Assembly (NCBI GenBank): GCA_964557295.1
Contig: CAZKZP010000015.1
Coordinates: forward strand, 3,598-67,597
Origin: JBFMHP01 sp964557295
GTDB lineage: Bacteria; Pseudomonadota; Gammaproteobacteria; RBG-16-57-12
DNA length: 64,000 bases
Direction: 5' to 3'
In this document: positions 39,923 through 48,256 of the stretch, piece by piece
Numbering within the stretch: the first letter of the stretch is position 1
Layout of the letters: the number at the start of each line of letters is the position of its first letter
Notes under the pieces: generated by a model
The model's database searches: none
Seen by the model: the letters and a program-made list of their open reading frames with translations, nothing else
Told to the model about the DNA's origin: nothing
Position numbers and translations under genes: made by a program

Positions 39923-39999
39923 TGGTCGGGGCAGAGGGATTCGAACCCCCGACATCCTGCTCCCAAAGCAGGCGCGCTACCAGACTGCGCTATGCCCCG
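39923..39999 (-). tRNA. tRNA-Pro (anticodon TGG)
   Basis: 77 bases with encoded CCA. Acceptor CGGGGCA/TGCCCCG and anticodon loop TTTGGGA (anticodon TGG). It is the first tRNA of the Pro-Arg-His operon; this order is familiar from gammaproteobacteria, though the usual tRNA-Leu is absent. Confidence 0.95.
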
Positions 40000-40217
40000 C
40001 GGTATATCCAGGCGGCGCTTGATTTGAGACCAGCCAGACCGGAATCCTGTGGCCGTCCGCCCCCAAATCGAACGACGGCAATGGTACTAAAATCTTCCGC
40101 GGGGCGCAATGAACTTGTTGCCCGAGTCACTCTCCTGGCGAAACAAGTCGCGGACTTGGCTAATTTTTCGCGACATGCGATCATGTCAGCCCTTAAAAAC
40201 AGCCAGTTGTGAACACA

Positions 40218-41072
40218 ATGAGCGCCAAGATCATCGACGGCAAGCACATCTCCGCCACCCTGCGCCAGGCGATCAAAGACCGCGTCACTCGGCGCACCCA
40301 GCATGGTCTGAGAGTTCCGGGCCTGGCCGTGGTCCTGGTCGGCAACAACCCGGCCTCCGAGGTCTACGTCAGCCACAAACGCAAGGCCTGCGCCGAGGCG
40401 GGATTCAAGTCGGAATCGCACGACCTACCGGCCGACACCGCGCAAGCCGATCTGCTGGCGCTGATCGACAAGCTCAATCACGATCCGGAGATCGACGGGA
40501 TTCTGGTGCAGTTGCCGCTGCCCGTGCACATCGACGCGGAGGCGATCATCGAGGCTATCGACCCCGGCAAGGATGTCGACGGCTTTCATCCGTATAACAT
40601 CGGACGCCTGGCCCTGCGCCAGCCGGTGCTGCGCCCGTGCACGCCCAAGGGCATCATGACCTTGCTCGCCTCCACGCTAGAGCCCCTCAAGGGCAAACAC
40701 GCGGTAATCGTCGGCGCCTCCAACATCGTCGGTCGGCCGATGGGGCTGGAATTGTTATTGGCCGGCTGCACCGTCACCACCTGCCATCGTTTTACCGTTG
40801 ATCTGCAAGCCTACGTGAAGGCCGCGGATATCCTGGTGGTGGCCGTGGGCAAACCCAATTTCATCCCGGGCGAATGGATCAAGCCCGGAGCCATCGTGAT
40901 CGATGTCGGGATCAACCGTATCGCCGACGGCAGCCTGGTGGGGGATGTCGATTTTGCAACGGCGAAGGACCGCGCCGGATGGATCACGCCGGTGCCGGGC
41001 GGCGTCGGGCCGATGACCGTGGCGAGCCTTCTGGAGAACACCCTGCAAGCGGCGGAAGAGCTGCACAAATGA
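40218..41072 (+). CDS. folD: Bifunctional methylenetetrahydrofolate dehydrogenase/cyclohydrolase
   Basis: 284 residues from ATG 40218; a GTG three codons earlier is less likely. FolD interconverts 5,10-methylene-, 5,10-methenyl- and 10-formyl-tetrahydrofolate with NADP+ in one-carbon metabolism. The catalytic lysine lies in YVSHKRKAC (about residue 56). The folate-site sequence GILVQLPLP, the Rossmann motif GASNIVGRPMGLELLLAG and the C-terminal signature PVPGGVGPMTVA are all present, and the length is standard. It is a single gene after the tRNA cluster and ends at a hairpin shared with cysS, which converges on it. Confidence 0.97.
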   Translation: MSAKIIDGKHISATLRQAIKDRVTRRTQHGLRVPGLAVVLVGNNPASEVYVSHKRKACAEAGFKSESHDLPADTAQADLLALIDKLNHDPEIDGILVQLPLPVHIDAEAIIEAIDPGKDVDGFHPYNIGRLALRQPVLRPCTPKGIMTLLASTLEPLKGKHAVIVGASNIVGRPMGLELLLAGCTVTTCHRFTVDLQAYVKAADILVVAVGKPNFIPGEWIKPGAIVIDVGINRIADGSLVGDVDFATAKDRAGWITPVPGGVGPMTVASLLENTLQAAEELHK

Positions 41073-41080
41073 TCTGAACC

Positions 41081-41104
41081 GGGCGGTCGATGTGACCGCC
41101 CTTT
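41081..41104. terminator. Hairpin between convergent folD and cysS
   Basis: GGGCGGTC/GACCGCCC stem with a five-base loop followed by a short TTT on the plus strand. It abuts the cysS stop and may serve folD; the T tract is weak. Confidence 0.55.
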
Positions 41105-42492
41105 CACATGCTTACTCGCGGCGCCTGGGCGTCTTCCAGAATAATGCCCTGAGACTTCAACTCATCGCGGATGCGGTCGCTCTCCGCCCAATCCTTGTTC
41201 TTGCGGGCCGCCAGACGCTGCGCAATCAATGCCTCGATCGCCGCATTGCTCAACCCGCCCGCCTGCCCTCCCCCGCCTTGCAGGAAGACCTGCGGATCGC
41301 ATTGCCCGATGCCGAGCAGCCCGGCCAGTTTTTTCAACAGCGAGGCGTGCTGCGCGGCCTGTTGCGGATCGCTGGCGCGGGTCTTATTGACGTGATTGGC
41401 CAGCTCGAACAGCACAGCGATGGCCGTCGGGGTGTTGAAGTCATCGTCCATGGCGGCTAAGAACTTCTCCACCTGTGCGCCGGTCAGCGCCACGGCGGGA
41501 TCGATGCGCACATCGCGCAGAGCCGTGTACAAGGTGGTCAGCGCATTCTTCGCCTCATCCAGATTGGCATTGGAATAGTTCAGCGGGCTGCGGTAGTGGC
41601 TATTGATGATGAAAAAGCGCACCACTTCCGGATCGTAAACCTTGAGCACATCGCGAATGGTGAAGAAGTTGCCCAGCGATTTGGACATCTTCTCCTCGTT
41701 GATGCGCACGAAGCCGTTGTGCATCCAGACGTTGACGAAGTGCTCGCCGGTGGCGGCATCCGATTGGGCGATTTCGTTCTCGTGATGCGGAAATTGCAGA
41801 TCCAGCCCGCCGCCGTGGATGTCGAAATGATTGCCCAGGCAGCAGGTCGACATGGCGGAACATTCGATATGCCAGCCGGGGCGCCCTAGCCCCCACGGCG
41901 AATCCCAGCTCGGCTCGCCGGGCTTGGCAGCCTTCCACAGCACGAAGTCGAGCGGATCGTCCTTGGCCTCGTCGACCTCCACACGCTCGCCGGCGCGCAG
42001 ATCCTTGAGATTCTTGCCGGAGAGTTTGCCGTAGTCGGCGAAACTCGAGACGTCGTAATACACATCGCCGTTGCGCGCCGGATAGGCATGGCCATTGTCG
42101 ATCAAACGCTGGACCATCTGGATGATGCCCTCGATGTGCGCCGTGGCGCGCGGCTCGATGTTGGGCGCGAGCACGCCGAGGGCGGCTTCGTCGCGCTTCA
42201 TCTCCGCGATGAAGCGTTCGGTCAGCGCGGTGAATGGCTCGTGATTCTCGTTGGCGCGGTTGATGATCTTGTCATCGATGTCGGTGATATTGCGCACATA
42301 CGTCACGTGTTGCGCGCCATAGATGTGCTGCAGGTAGCGGTACACCACATCGAACACCACCATCACGCGCGCATGGCCGATGTGGCAGTAGTCATAGACC
42401 GTCATCCCGCAGACATACATCCGCACATTCTTGGGATCGATGGGCTTGAAGAGCTCTTTTGTTCTGGACAGGTTGTTGTGGATCTGTAACAT
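41104..42492 (-). CDS. cysS: Cysteinyl-tRNA synthetase
   Basis: 462 residues, standard length. This class I synthetase charges tRNA-Cys in the cytoplasm. The HIGH motif appears as CHIGHARVMV (about residues 36-45) and KMSKSLGNFF near 268. Zinc ligands Cys28 (VCGMTVYD), Cys in HIECSAMS and HHE (FPHHENEIAQ) are visible. A C-terminal extension includes the anticodon-recognition region. It is transcribed away from the two cyclophilin genes, a pairing (cysS/ppi/lpxH) common in gammaproteobacteria. Confidence 0.98.
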   Translation of the reverse strand: MLQIHNNLSRTKELFKPIDPKNVRMYVCGMTVYDYCHIGHARVMVVFDVVYRYLQHIYGAQHVTYVRNITDIDDKIINRANENHEPFTALTERFIAEMKRDEAALGVLAPNIEPRATAHIEGIIQMVQRLIDNGHAYPARNGDVYYDVSSFADYGKLSGKNLKDLRAGERVEVDEAKDDPLDFVLWKAAKPGEPSWDSPWGLGRPGWHIECSAMSTCCLGNHFDIHGGGLDLQFPHHENEIAQSDAATGEHFVNVWMHNGFVRINEEKMSKSLGNFFTIRDVLKVYDPEVVRFFIINSHYRSPLNYSNANLDEAKNALTTLYTALRDVRIDPAVALTGAQVEKFLAAMDDDFNTPTAIAVLFELANHVNKTRASDPQQAAQHASLLKKLAGLLGIGQCDPQVFLQGGGGQAGGLSNAAIEALIAQRLAARKNKDWAESDRIRDELKSQGIILEDAQAPRVSM

Positions 42493-42645
42493 CGTCTAAT
42501 CCGCTTGCTTCAAAAGTGTGAATCCGACACGCATTCTTTGATCGTCTTCACCCCTATACTCAAGCGGCGCGCGGCCTGGGAGTGAAGACTTTCAACCCCG
42601 CAAAAAGACGTATATTATGCCCTAGTTAAATCGGAGGAGGTAGAA

Positions 42646-43251
42646 ATGAAAACAACTATTTTGGCCATTACGCTCGGCCTCGGTGCTGCATTCACCGCCG
42701 GACTGGCCTTGGCCGACAATCCCAAGGTCAAGCTGGAAACCAATATGGGCCCGATCACCATCGAGCTGTATCCGGACAAGGCCCCGAAGACCGTCCAGAA
42801 CTTTCTCGATTATGTGAACTCCGGCTTCTATGAGGGCACCATCTTCCATCGCGTCATCAACGGCTTCATGGTCCAGGGCGGCGGATTCACCCAGGACTTC
42901 GCGCAAAAGCCGGTCAAGGCCCCGGTGCAGAACGAGGCCGACAACGGCCTGACCAACGATCGCGGCACCCTCGCCATGGCACGCACCAACGATCCGCACT
43001 CGGCCACGGCGCAATTCTTCATCAACGTGGTGGACAACGGCTTTCTCAATCACAGCGGCAAAACCCCGCGCGGCTGGGGTTACGCCGTATTCGGCAAGGT
43101 CACTGACGGTATGGATGTCGTCGACAAGATCAAGGAAGTGAAGACCGGCGCCCGCGGGCCGTTCGGTCAGGATGCGCCCCTCTCGCCCGTCGTCATCCAA
43201 AAGGCGACCGTCATCAGCAAGGCGCCGGCAAAGAGCGAAAAGGCCAAATAA
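42646..43251 (+). CDS. ppiA: Periplasmic cyclophilin-type peptidyl-prolyl isomerase
   Basis: 201 residues with a strong GGAGGAGG site. A signal peptide (MKTTILAITLGLGAAFTAGLALA) predicts periplasmic location. The cyclophilin core has FHRVINGFMVQGGGF and MARTNDPHSATAQFFINV, including the catalytic Arg and Gln region. It catalyses cis-trans isomerisation of X-Pro bonds during folding of exported proteins. It is followed by a cytoplasmic paralogue, ppiB, suggesting a local duplication or compartment pair. Confidence 0.93.
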   Translation: MKTTILAITLGLGAAFTAGLALADNPKVKLETNMGPITIELYPDKAPKTVQNFLDYVNSGFYEGTIFHRVINGFMVQGGGFTQDFAQKPVKAPVQNEADNGLTNDRGTLAMARTNDPHSATAQFFINVVDNGFLNHSGKTPRGWGYAVFGKVTDGMDVVDKIKEVKTGARGPFGQDAPLSPVVIQKATVISKAPAKSEKAK

Positions 43252-43293
43252 CCGCGTCATTAAGGGGCATCACGAGCAATGAGAGTGTTTCAT

Positions 43294-43330
43294 CCCCTCA
43301 CCCCAACCCTCTCCCTTAGGGAGAGGGGGC
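43294..43330. repeat. Dispersed palindromic repeat, copy 3
   Basis: CCCCTCACCCCAACCCTCTC then CCTTAGGGAGAGGGGGC. It belongs to the same family as the copies at 13673 and 13874 and sits between ppiA and ppiB. Confidence 0.75.
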
Positions 43331-43356
43331 ATACACAACTCAGCAGGTAATCGAAC

Positions 43357-43857
43357 ATGGTCAAGATCCACACCAGCAAAGGCGTCATCACCATCGAATT
43401 GTTCGCCGATGCCGCGCCCAAAACGGTAGAAAACTTTCTGCAATACGCCCGTGACGGCTTCTATGAAGGCACATTGTTTCACCGCGTCATCAAAGGCTTC
43501 ATGATCCAGGGTGGCGGACTCACCTCGGACATGAAACAAAAAAAGACCCGTGCGCCCGTCATCAATGAAGCCTGCAAGGAATTGAGCAACGCCCGCGGCA
43601 CCCTCGCCATGGCGCGCACCTCAGACCCGCATTCGGCCACCGCGCAATTCTTCGTCAATGTGAAGAACAACACCTTCCTGGATTTCAAATCACCCACGCC
43701 GGATGGCTGGGGCTATTGCGTCTTCGGCCGGGTGATTGACGGCATGGATATCGTCGAGGCCATCGAGAACGTCTCCACCACTACCCGCGCCGGGCACCAG
43801 GATGTGCCGTCCGACGACGTGTTGATCGAGAAGGTCGAAGTAGTGAACGCTGCATAA
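43357..43857 (+). CDS. ppiB: Cytoplasmic cyclophilin-type peptidyl-prolyl isomerase
   Basis: 166 residues with no signal peptide. The cyclophilin motifs FHRVIKGFMIQGGGL and MARTSDPHSATAQFFVNV are intact and the length matches PpiB. It accelerates prolyl isomerisation of cytoplasmic proteins. It lies six bases before lpxH, so the two are probably co-transcribed. It is close in sequence to the exported paralogue upstream apart from the signal peptide. Confidence 0.94.
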   Translation: MVKIHTSKGVITIELFADAAPKTVENFLQYARDGFYEGTLFHRVIKGFMIQGGGLTSDMKQKKTRAPVINEACKELSNARGTLAMARTSDPHSATAQFFVNVKNNTFLDFKSPTPDGWGYCVFGRVIDGMDIVEAIENVSTTTRAGHQDVPSDDVLIEKVEVVNAA

Positions 43858-43863
43858 ACCGCT

Positions 43864-44589
43864 ATGACGACCTTTTTCATCTCCGACCTGCATCTGAGCG
43901 GCGATTCAGAATTGACCGGCCTGTTCACGCGGTTTCTGCGTGAAGAGGCCGTTCGCGCCGAGGCGTTATACATCCTCGGCGATCTGTTCGAGGCTTGGAT
44001 CGGCGACGATGCCATCGCACCCTGGTTATCACCCGTGATCGATGCGCTTAGGGACCTCAGTGCCACCGGCGTTCCGGTCTACATCGCCCATGGCAATCGC
44101 GATTTCCTGCTCGGTGAGATGTTTTGCCGGCACGCCGGCTGTCAGCTACTCAAGACACCCTGCGTCATCGATTTGCACGGCCGCCCCACCCTGCTCCTGC
44201 ACGGTGATGAACTGTGCACCGATGACAAAGAATATCAACAGCTTCGCACCATGCTGCGCAATCCTCAGTGGCAGGCGCAATTCCTCGGTCTGCCGCTGGC
44301 AGCGCGCCTTGAACAGGCCAAGGCGCTGCGGGAGAAAAGCAAGGAAGCCGTACAGCACAAGGCCTACGAGATCATGGACGTGAATGCACAGACCGTCGGC
44401 GAGTATCTGGAACGTTATCAGGTAGACACGATGATCCACGGTCACACCCATCGACCCGCGATGCATACCCTGGCGCGCGGAAACGGCATGGCGACGCGTT
44501 ACGTGCTGGGGGACTGGCACCTGGACGGCGCCAAGATCCTGCGTTGCGATGGGCAAGGCTGTCAGCTCGTGCACTACCCTCAGAGATAA
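43864..44589 (+). CDS. lpxH: UDP-2,3-diacylglucosamine diphosphatase
   Basis: 241 residues, standard for LpxH. It hydrolyses UDP-2,3-diacylglucosamine to lipid X plus UMP, the fourth step of lipid A synthesis, at the inner face of the cytoplasmic membrane. Metallophosphoesterase motifs are complete: ISDLHLSG (residues 5-12), GDLFEAWIGDD near 40, GNRDF near 78, HGDELCTDD near 113 and HGHTHRPAMH near 194. It is preceded immediately by ppiB and followed by a MITE-like inverted repeat. Its presence confirms a Gram-negative lipid A pathway of the beta/gammaproteobacterial type. Confidence 0.97.
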   Translation: MTTFFISDLHLSGDSELTGLFTRFLREEAVRAEALYILGDLFEAWIGDDAIAPWLSPVIDALRDLSATGVPVYIAHGNRDFLLGEMFCRHAGCQLLKTPCVIDLHGRPTLLLHGDELCTDDKEYQQLRTMLRNPQWQAQFLGLPLAARLEQAKALREKSKEAVQHKAYEIMDVNAQTVGEYLERYQVDTMIHGHTHRPAMHTLARGNGMATRYVLGDWHLDGAKILRCDGQGCQLVHYPQR

Positions 44590-44591
44590 AT

Positions 44592-44718
44592 GCAGGGTGG
44601 GTGAGGCGTTTTCTGCCGTAACCCACCAACCTGTGCCGGCACGGCACTCAATTCATTATTGTGTTGCTTCGCAACGTGTGGTGGGTTACGGCGCAAAAAA
44701 GCGCCTCACCCACCCTAC
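44592..44718. repeat. MITE-like element with ~35-bp inverted ends
   Basis: The left arm (GGGTGGGTGAGGCGTTTTCT then GCCGTAACCCACCA) and right arm (TGGTGGGTTACGGCGCAAAA then AAGCGCCTCACCCACCC) are near-perfect inverted repeats around a middle of about 57 bases that itself contains the palindromes GTGCCGGCAC and TTGCTTCGCAA. It fills the space between lpxH and the convergent lipoprotein gene and appears to supply the lipoprotein's TAG stop. No transposase is encoded, so any movement would need one in trans. Confidence 0.75.
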
Positions 44719-45410
44719 TTTTTATACCACTCCGGCAGCTTGTTGAACTTGAGTTCGTCCGAGGGAATGATGTTGACTCGATACTCCAGGATGAACAGGG
44801 AGTAGCCATCGCTGCCCCACTGCCGCGCCGGAAAGCCAACCTCCAAGCGCTTTTCCGGGGCTGCGACGTTGATGAGTTCCCCGCAACCACCTTCAGGCAA
44901 TGCAGCAAACACCGGATCATTGGCCTTGACCAAATAATATTCACGCAGCGCCTCGCGCACCTCCGGCAGCATTTCCGGCACACCGATGACGTTGAAACAG
45001 GTTTCACCGTTGACCTTGATGCGTAGATGGCTTGCCTCGCTGTCCGTCAGCAGTTTGCTGGGGCTGGTCTCGGCTTCGATATTGTATTTCGCAAGATCGG
45101 CGGCCGGTGCGCGCTGCCCGCGGATTTCCTTGACGGCTTGACGCTCTCCGTCGATCTCATAGATGGTTTGGCTGCCACGGCGGAACAAGGTGTAGATTTC
45201 GGGATGATCTACTGGACCGAAGTGGATGAAATCCTTGTGCACGAACATGTGGATCGTGCGCGGCGCGCTCTGCCCAGGCGCCACCTCGTTGAAATAGATG
45301 GCCACGCCGGCCTTTTGCGCGGGATCCACCTCTTTTTCCTGCACCGCGGCACAGCCCGACAATACCATCAATGTACCCAATGCAACATACAACTTCGTGA
45401 TTCTTCTCAT
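44715..45410 (-). CDS. Putative outer-membrane lipoprotein
   Basis: 231 residues from ATG 45410, which overlaps the DUF455 stop (ATGA). The lipobox LMVLSGCAA places the acylated Cys at about residue 21; Gln-Glu after it (AAVQEKEV) does not give a plasma-membrane retention Asp at +2, so outer-membrane sorting is likely. The mature part is beta-rich with two Cys (GETCFNVIG, GGCGELIN). No known family is recognised. The stop codon lies within the adjacent inverted-repeat element, so the C-terminus may have been altered by its insertion. Coupling to a ferritin-like protein is its only functional hint. Confidence 0.75.
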   Translation of the reverse strand: MRRITKLYVALGTLMVLSGCAAVQEKEVDPAQKAGVAIYFNEVAPGQSAPRTIHMFVHKDFIHFGPVDHPEIYTLFRRGSQTIYEIDGERQAVKEIRGQRAPAADLAKYNIEAETSPSKLLTDSEASHLRIKVNGETCFNVIGVPEMLPEVREALREYYLVKANDPVFAALPEGGCGELINVAAPEKRLEVGFPARQWGSDGYSLFILEYRVNIIPSDELKFNKLPEWYKK

Positions 45411-46225
45411 GACCCCAATGCTACCTCTGTTAAGCGTTTGATTTCGGTTTCGGTGAAGCCGGCCTGCTCCCGCGCCGCGATGTGAAACGGCGCGCGGATC
45501 TGGCCCTTCATGTATCTGGAAATGAGATCGAAGAAGGTCGGCTCCGGAGCAAGTCCCCGCTGCGCGCAGCAATGACGGAACCAGCGCGTACCGATCTCGA
45601 CATGCCCGATCTCATCGCGCTGGATGATTTCCAGGATCGCAACCGCCTTGTCATCCCCCGACTTGGCAAGGCGCTTGATTATACCCGGCGTCACATCCAG
45701 TCCCCTAGCCTCGAGCACGCGCGGCACCAAGGCCATACGCACCAGCACATCGTGGGCGGTCGTCTGCGCCATCTCCCACAACGCCGCGTGGGCGTCGAAG
45801 TCGCCGTATTCATGCCCCAATTCGCGCAGATGGGCGTTGATCAATTCGAAGTGATAGGCCTCTTCGTCCGCCACGCGCACCCAATCGCTGTAGTATTGCT
45901 CGGGCATGCCCCGGAAACGATACACCGCATCCCAGGCGAGACTGATGGCGGTGAACTCGATGTGCGCGATGGCATGAAACAAGGCCGCGCGGCCGGCATC
46001 GGTATGGATGGGGCGTTGCGGCACATTGCGGGGCGGCACCAGGCGCGGACGCGCGGGATGCCCGACCTCACACTCGGGCGTCGGCGGACAGGTCGATTCA
46101 AGCGACAGGCGGCCATCGCGCCAGGCCTGGGCGGTTTCGCGGGTCAACGCGACCTTCTCTGCTACGGTGTCAGCATCGAGGCAACGTTTTGCGCATTCAA
46201 AGAGATTGGTCACAGGGCTTTTCAT
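45407..46225 (-). CDS. DUF455 family ferritin-like protein
   Basis: 272 residues. The C-terminal two-thirds (about 85-260) form a ferritin-like four-helix bundle with candidate di-metal ligands in HAIAHIEFTAISL (Glu/His), DEEAYHFELI (Glu/His) and RDEIGHVEIGTRWF (Glu/His). That pattern matches the DUF455 family, related to the diiron tRNA hydroxylase MiaE. The reaction is not established; oxidation or rearrangement chemistry at a diiron site is likely. The N-terminal 80 residues are variable, with two Cys-Pro pairs (STCPPTPECE). It is coupled by ATGA overlap to the lipoprotein gene. Confidence 0.85.
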   Translation of the reverse strand: MKSPVTNLFECAKRCLDADTVAEKVALTRETAQAWRDGRLSLESTCPPTPECEVGHPARPRLVPPRNVPQRPIHTDAGRAALFHAIAHIEFTAISLAWDAVYRFRGMPEQYYSDWVRVADEEAYHFELINAHLRELGHEYGDFDAHAALWEMAQTTAHDVLVRMALVPRVLEARGLDVTPGIIKRLAKSGDDKAVAILEIIQRDEIGHVEIGTRWFRHCCAQRGLAPEPTFFDLISRYMKGQIRAPFHIAAREQAGFTETEIKRLTEVALGS

Positions 46226-46271
46226 ATCCGCAGAAAAGCCCTCATTATAAGCATGATTTATCGGGAATGTC

Positions 46272-47396
46272 TCAAACAGCGGCGTGGGCGGCGAACTGGC
46301 GCAGATTCACCGGCTGGCGTCGCGCCCCCCAATCCCCGGGCGCCTGGTCGAACCAGCCGGCGCACGGCGTGCCACACTTGTTGCAGCGGCCCTCGGGGGT
46401 GAGGTTCCAATCGGAGAGCACATACCAGTCGCGCCCGATCAGCTTCTGCCCGCACTGGTGACAATAGGTGCTCTGCCCCGCGACGTCATGGACATTGCCG
46501 GTATACGCATAACGCACGCCGTTGGCCATGGCGATTTGACGCGCCCGGGTCAGCGTCTGCGGCGGTGTCGGCGGCTTGTCCAGCATCTTCCAGTCGGGAT
46601 GGAAGGCGGTGAAGTGCATCGGCACATCCGGACCCAGATGCTCGACCACCCACTGCGTCATCGCCTGCAACTCGGCCTCCGAATCGTTTTCACCGGGGAT
46701 CAGCAAGGTGGTCAACTCGATCCAGACTTGGGTGTGATGCTTGAGATAGACCAGCGTATCGAGCACGGGCTGCAAGTGCCCACCGCACAGCTTGAAATAG
46801 AACTCGTCGGTAAAGGCCTTGAGGTCGACATTCGCCGCGTCCATGTACTGATAAAACTCGTTGCGCGGCTCCTCGCAGACGTACCCCGAGGTGACCGCCA
46901 CGGACTTGATCCCGCGCTTGCGGCAGGCCTTGGCCACATCGATGGCGTATTCGTGGAAGATGATCGGATCGTTATAGGTATAGGCCACACTCCGGCAGCC
47001 CAGCTCGGCGGCGGCCTTGGCCACCAGCTCCGGCGCGGCCTCATCGGCCAGGGTATCGATCTCGCGTGACTTGCTGATATCCCAGTTCTGGCAGAACTTG
47101 CAGGCGAGATTGCACCCGGCGGTGCCGAAGGACAAGACCGGCGTGCCCGGCAGGAACTGATTCAGCGGCTTTTTCTCGATCGGATCGATGCAATATCCAC
47201 TGGAGCGTCCGTAGGTGGTCAGCACCACCTTGTTATCGACATTGGCCCGGACGAAACACAAGCCGCGCTGGCCCTCGTGCAGCTTGCAATAACGCGGGCA
47301 GAGATCGCACTGCACCCGGCCATCCTCCAGGGCGTGCCAATAGCGGGTGGGCCAGGTATGGGTGATTGCGTCTTCGTAGTACTCTTTGGTGGTCAT
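46272..47396 (-). CDS. amrS: AmmeMemoRadiSam system radical SAM enzyme
   Basis: 374 residues. The radical-SAM iron-sulfur motif is GTAGCNLACKFCQNW (C-x3-C-x2-C, about residues 92-106). An N-terminal Cys group (CDLCPRYCKLHEGQRGLC) and a C-terminal Cys pair (YCHQCGQKLI, RCNKCGTPCAGW) look like extra metal sites and are typical of the AmrS family. It is related to pyruvate-formate-lyase activating enzymes but with no glycyl-radical partner nearby. It is divergent from amrB/amrA across about 75 bases. Its substrate is not established. Confidence 0.93.
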   Translation of the reverse strand: MTTKEYYEDAITHTWPTRYWHALEDGRVQCDLCPRYCKLHEGQRGLCFVRANVDNKVVLTTYGRSSGYCIDPIEKKPLNQFLPGTPVLSFGTAGCNLACKFCQNWDISKSREIDTLADEAAPELVAKAAAELGCRSVAYTYNDPIIFHEYAIDVAKACRKRGIKSVAVTSGYVCEEPRNEFYQYMDAANVDLKAFTDEFYFKLCGGHLQPVLDTLVYLKHHTQVWIELTTLLIPGENDSEAELQAMTQWVVEHLGPDVPMHFTAFHPDWKMLDKPPTPPQTLTRARQIAMANGVRYAYTGNVHDVAGQSTYCHQCGQKLIGRDWYVLSDWNLTPEGRCNKCGTPCAGWFDQAPGDWGARRQPVNLRQFAAHAAV

Positions 47397-47470
47397 CGGC
47401 TTGTCTTACCCGTAAAAAAGGCTATAAAACTATATCTAAAGTATGGCTCCAATTATCAGGATGACAAGTG

Positions 47471-48256
47471 ATGGGCATGACACGATACCCGGCGGTCGCC
47501 GGCATGTTCTACCCCGATGATCCCGAAGAGTTGCGCGCGATGATCACGGATTTTCTGCGGCAGGCCTCGCCCGACGGCCCGACCCCCAAGGCCTTGATCG
47601 CCCCCCACGCCGGTTATGTCTATTCGGGGCCGATCGCCGCCTCGGCCTACGCCCGGCTGGCATCGGTCAAGGACACGATCACGAAGGTGGTGCTGCTCGG
47701 GCCCTCGCACCGCGTGGCGTTTCGCGGACTGGCCGCCCCGCAGGCCGATGAGTTCCTCACCCCGCTGGGACGCATACGCATCGATCAGGCGTCGATCAAA
47801 GGCATCCTGTCGCTACCCCAGGTGCAGGTCATGGATCAGGCGCACCTGATGGAACATAGCCTCGAGGTGCACTTGCCCTTTTTGCAGATGGTGCTGCGCG
47901 ACTTCATCCTCATCCCATTGGTCGTGGGCGAGGCGAGCGCCGCGGAGGTCAGCGAAGTGCTCGAACGTCTCTGGGGCGGCAAGGAAACCCTGATCGTCAT
48001 CAGCTCCGACCTCAGCCACTATCTCGGTTACAACGCCGCCAAGTCGATGGATAAACTGACCTCCAACGCCATCGAAACCCTGGACAGCGCCGCCATCGGT
48101 CATGAACAGGCCTGCGGCCGCACACCCATCATAGGACTGCTGCATTCGGCCCGCCGTCATCACTTGCAGGCCCACACCCTCGATGTGCGAAATTCCGGCG
48201 ACACCTCCGGATCGAAAGACCGGGTGGTCGGATACGGCGCCTATGTCTTCGAATGA
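47471..48256 (+). CDS. amrB: MEMO1 family protein (AmmeMemoRadiSam system protein B)
   Basis: 261 residues from ATG 47471 (a GTG one codon earlier and an ATG two codons later are alternatives; AGGA lies nine bases upstream). The MEMO fold is related to class III extradiol dioxygenases. Candidate metal ligands are His in APHAGYVYSGP (about residue 44), MEHSLEVHLPF (about 130) and SSDLSHYLGY (about 183). Human MEMO1 has been linked to redox and metal handling, but the bacterial role is unresolved. It overlaps the start of amrA by 14 bases, so the two are co-translated. Confidence 0.92.
   Translation: MGMTRYPAVAGMFYPDDPEELRAMITDFLRQASPDGPTPKALIAPHAGYVYSGPIAASAYARLASVKDTITKVVLLGPSHRVAFRGLAAPQADEFLTPLGRIRIDQASIKGILSLPQVQVMDQAHLMEHSLEVHLPFLQMVLRDFILIPLVVGEASAAEVSEVLERLWGGKETLIVISSDLSHYLGYNAAKSMDKLTSNAIETLDSAAIGHEQACGRTPIIGLLHSARRHHLQAHTLDVRNSGDTSGSKDRVVGYGAYVFE

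Noticed and set aside
39707..39999. Integration site or genomic island at the tRNA cluster
   Set aside because: The neighbours are housekeeping genes; no integrase or duplicated tRNA 3' end is visible.
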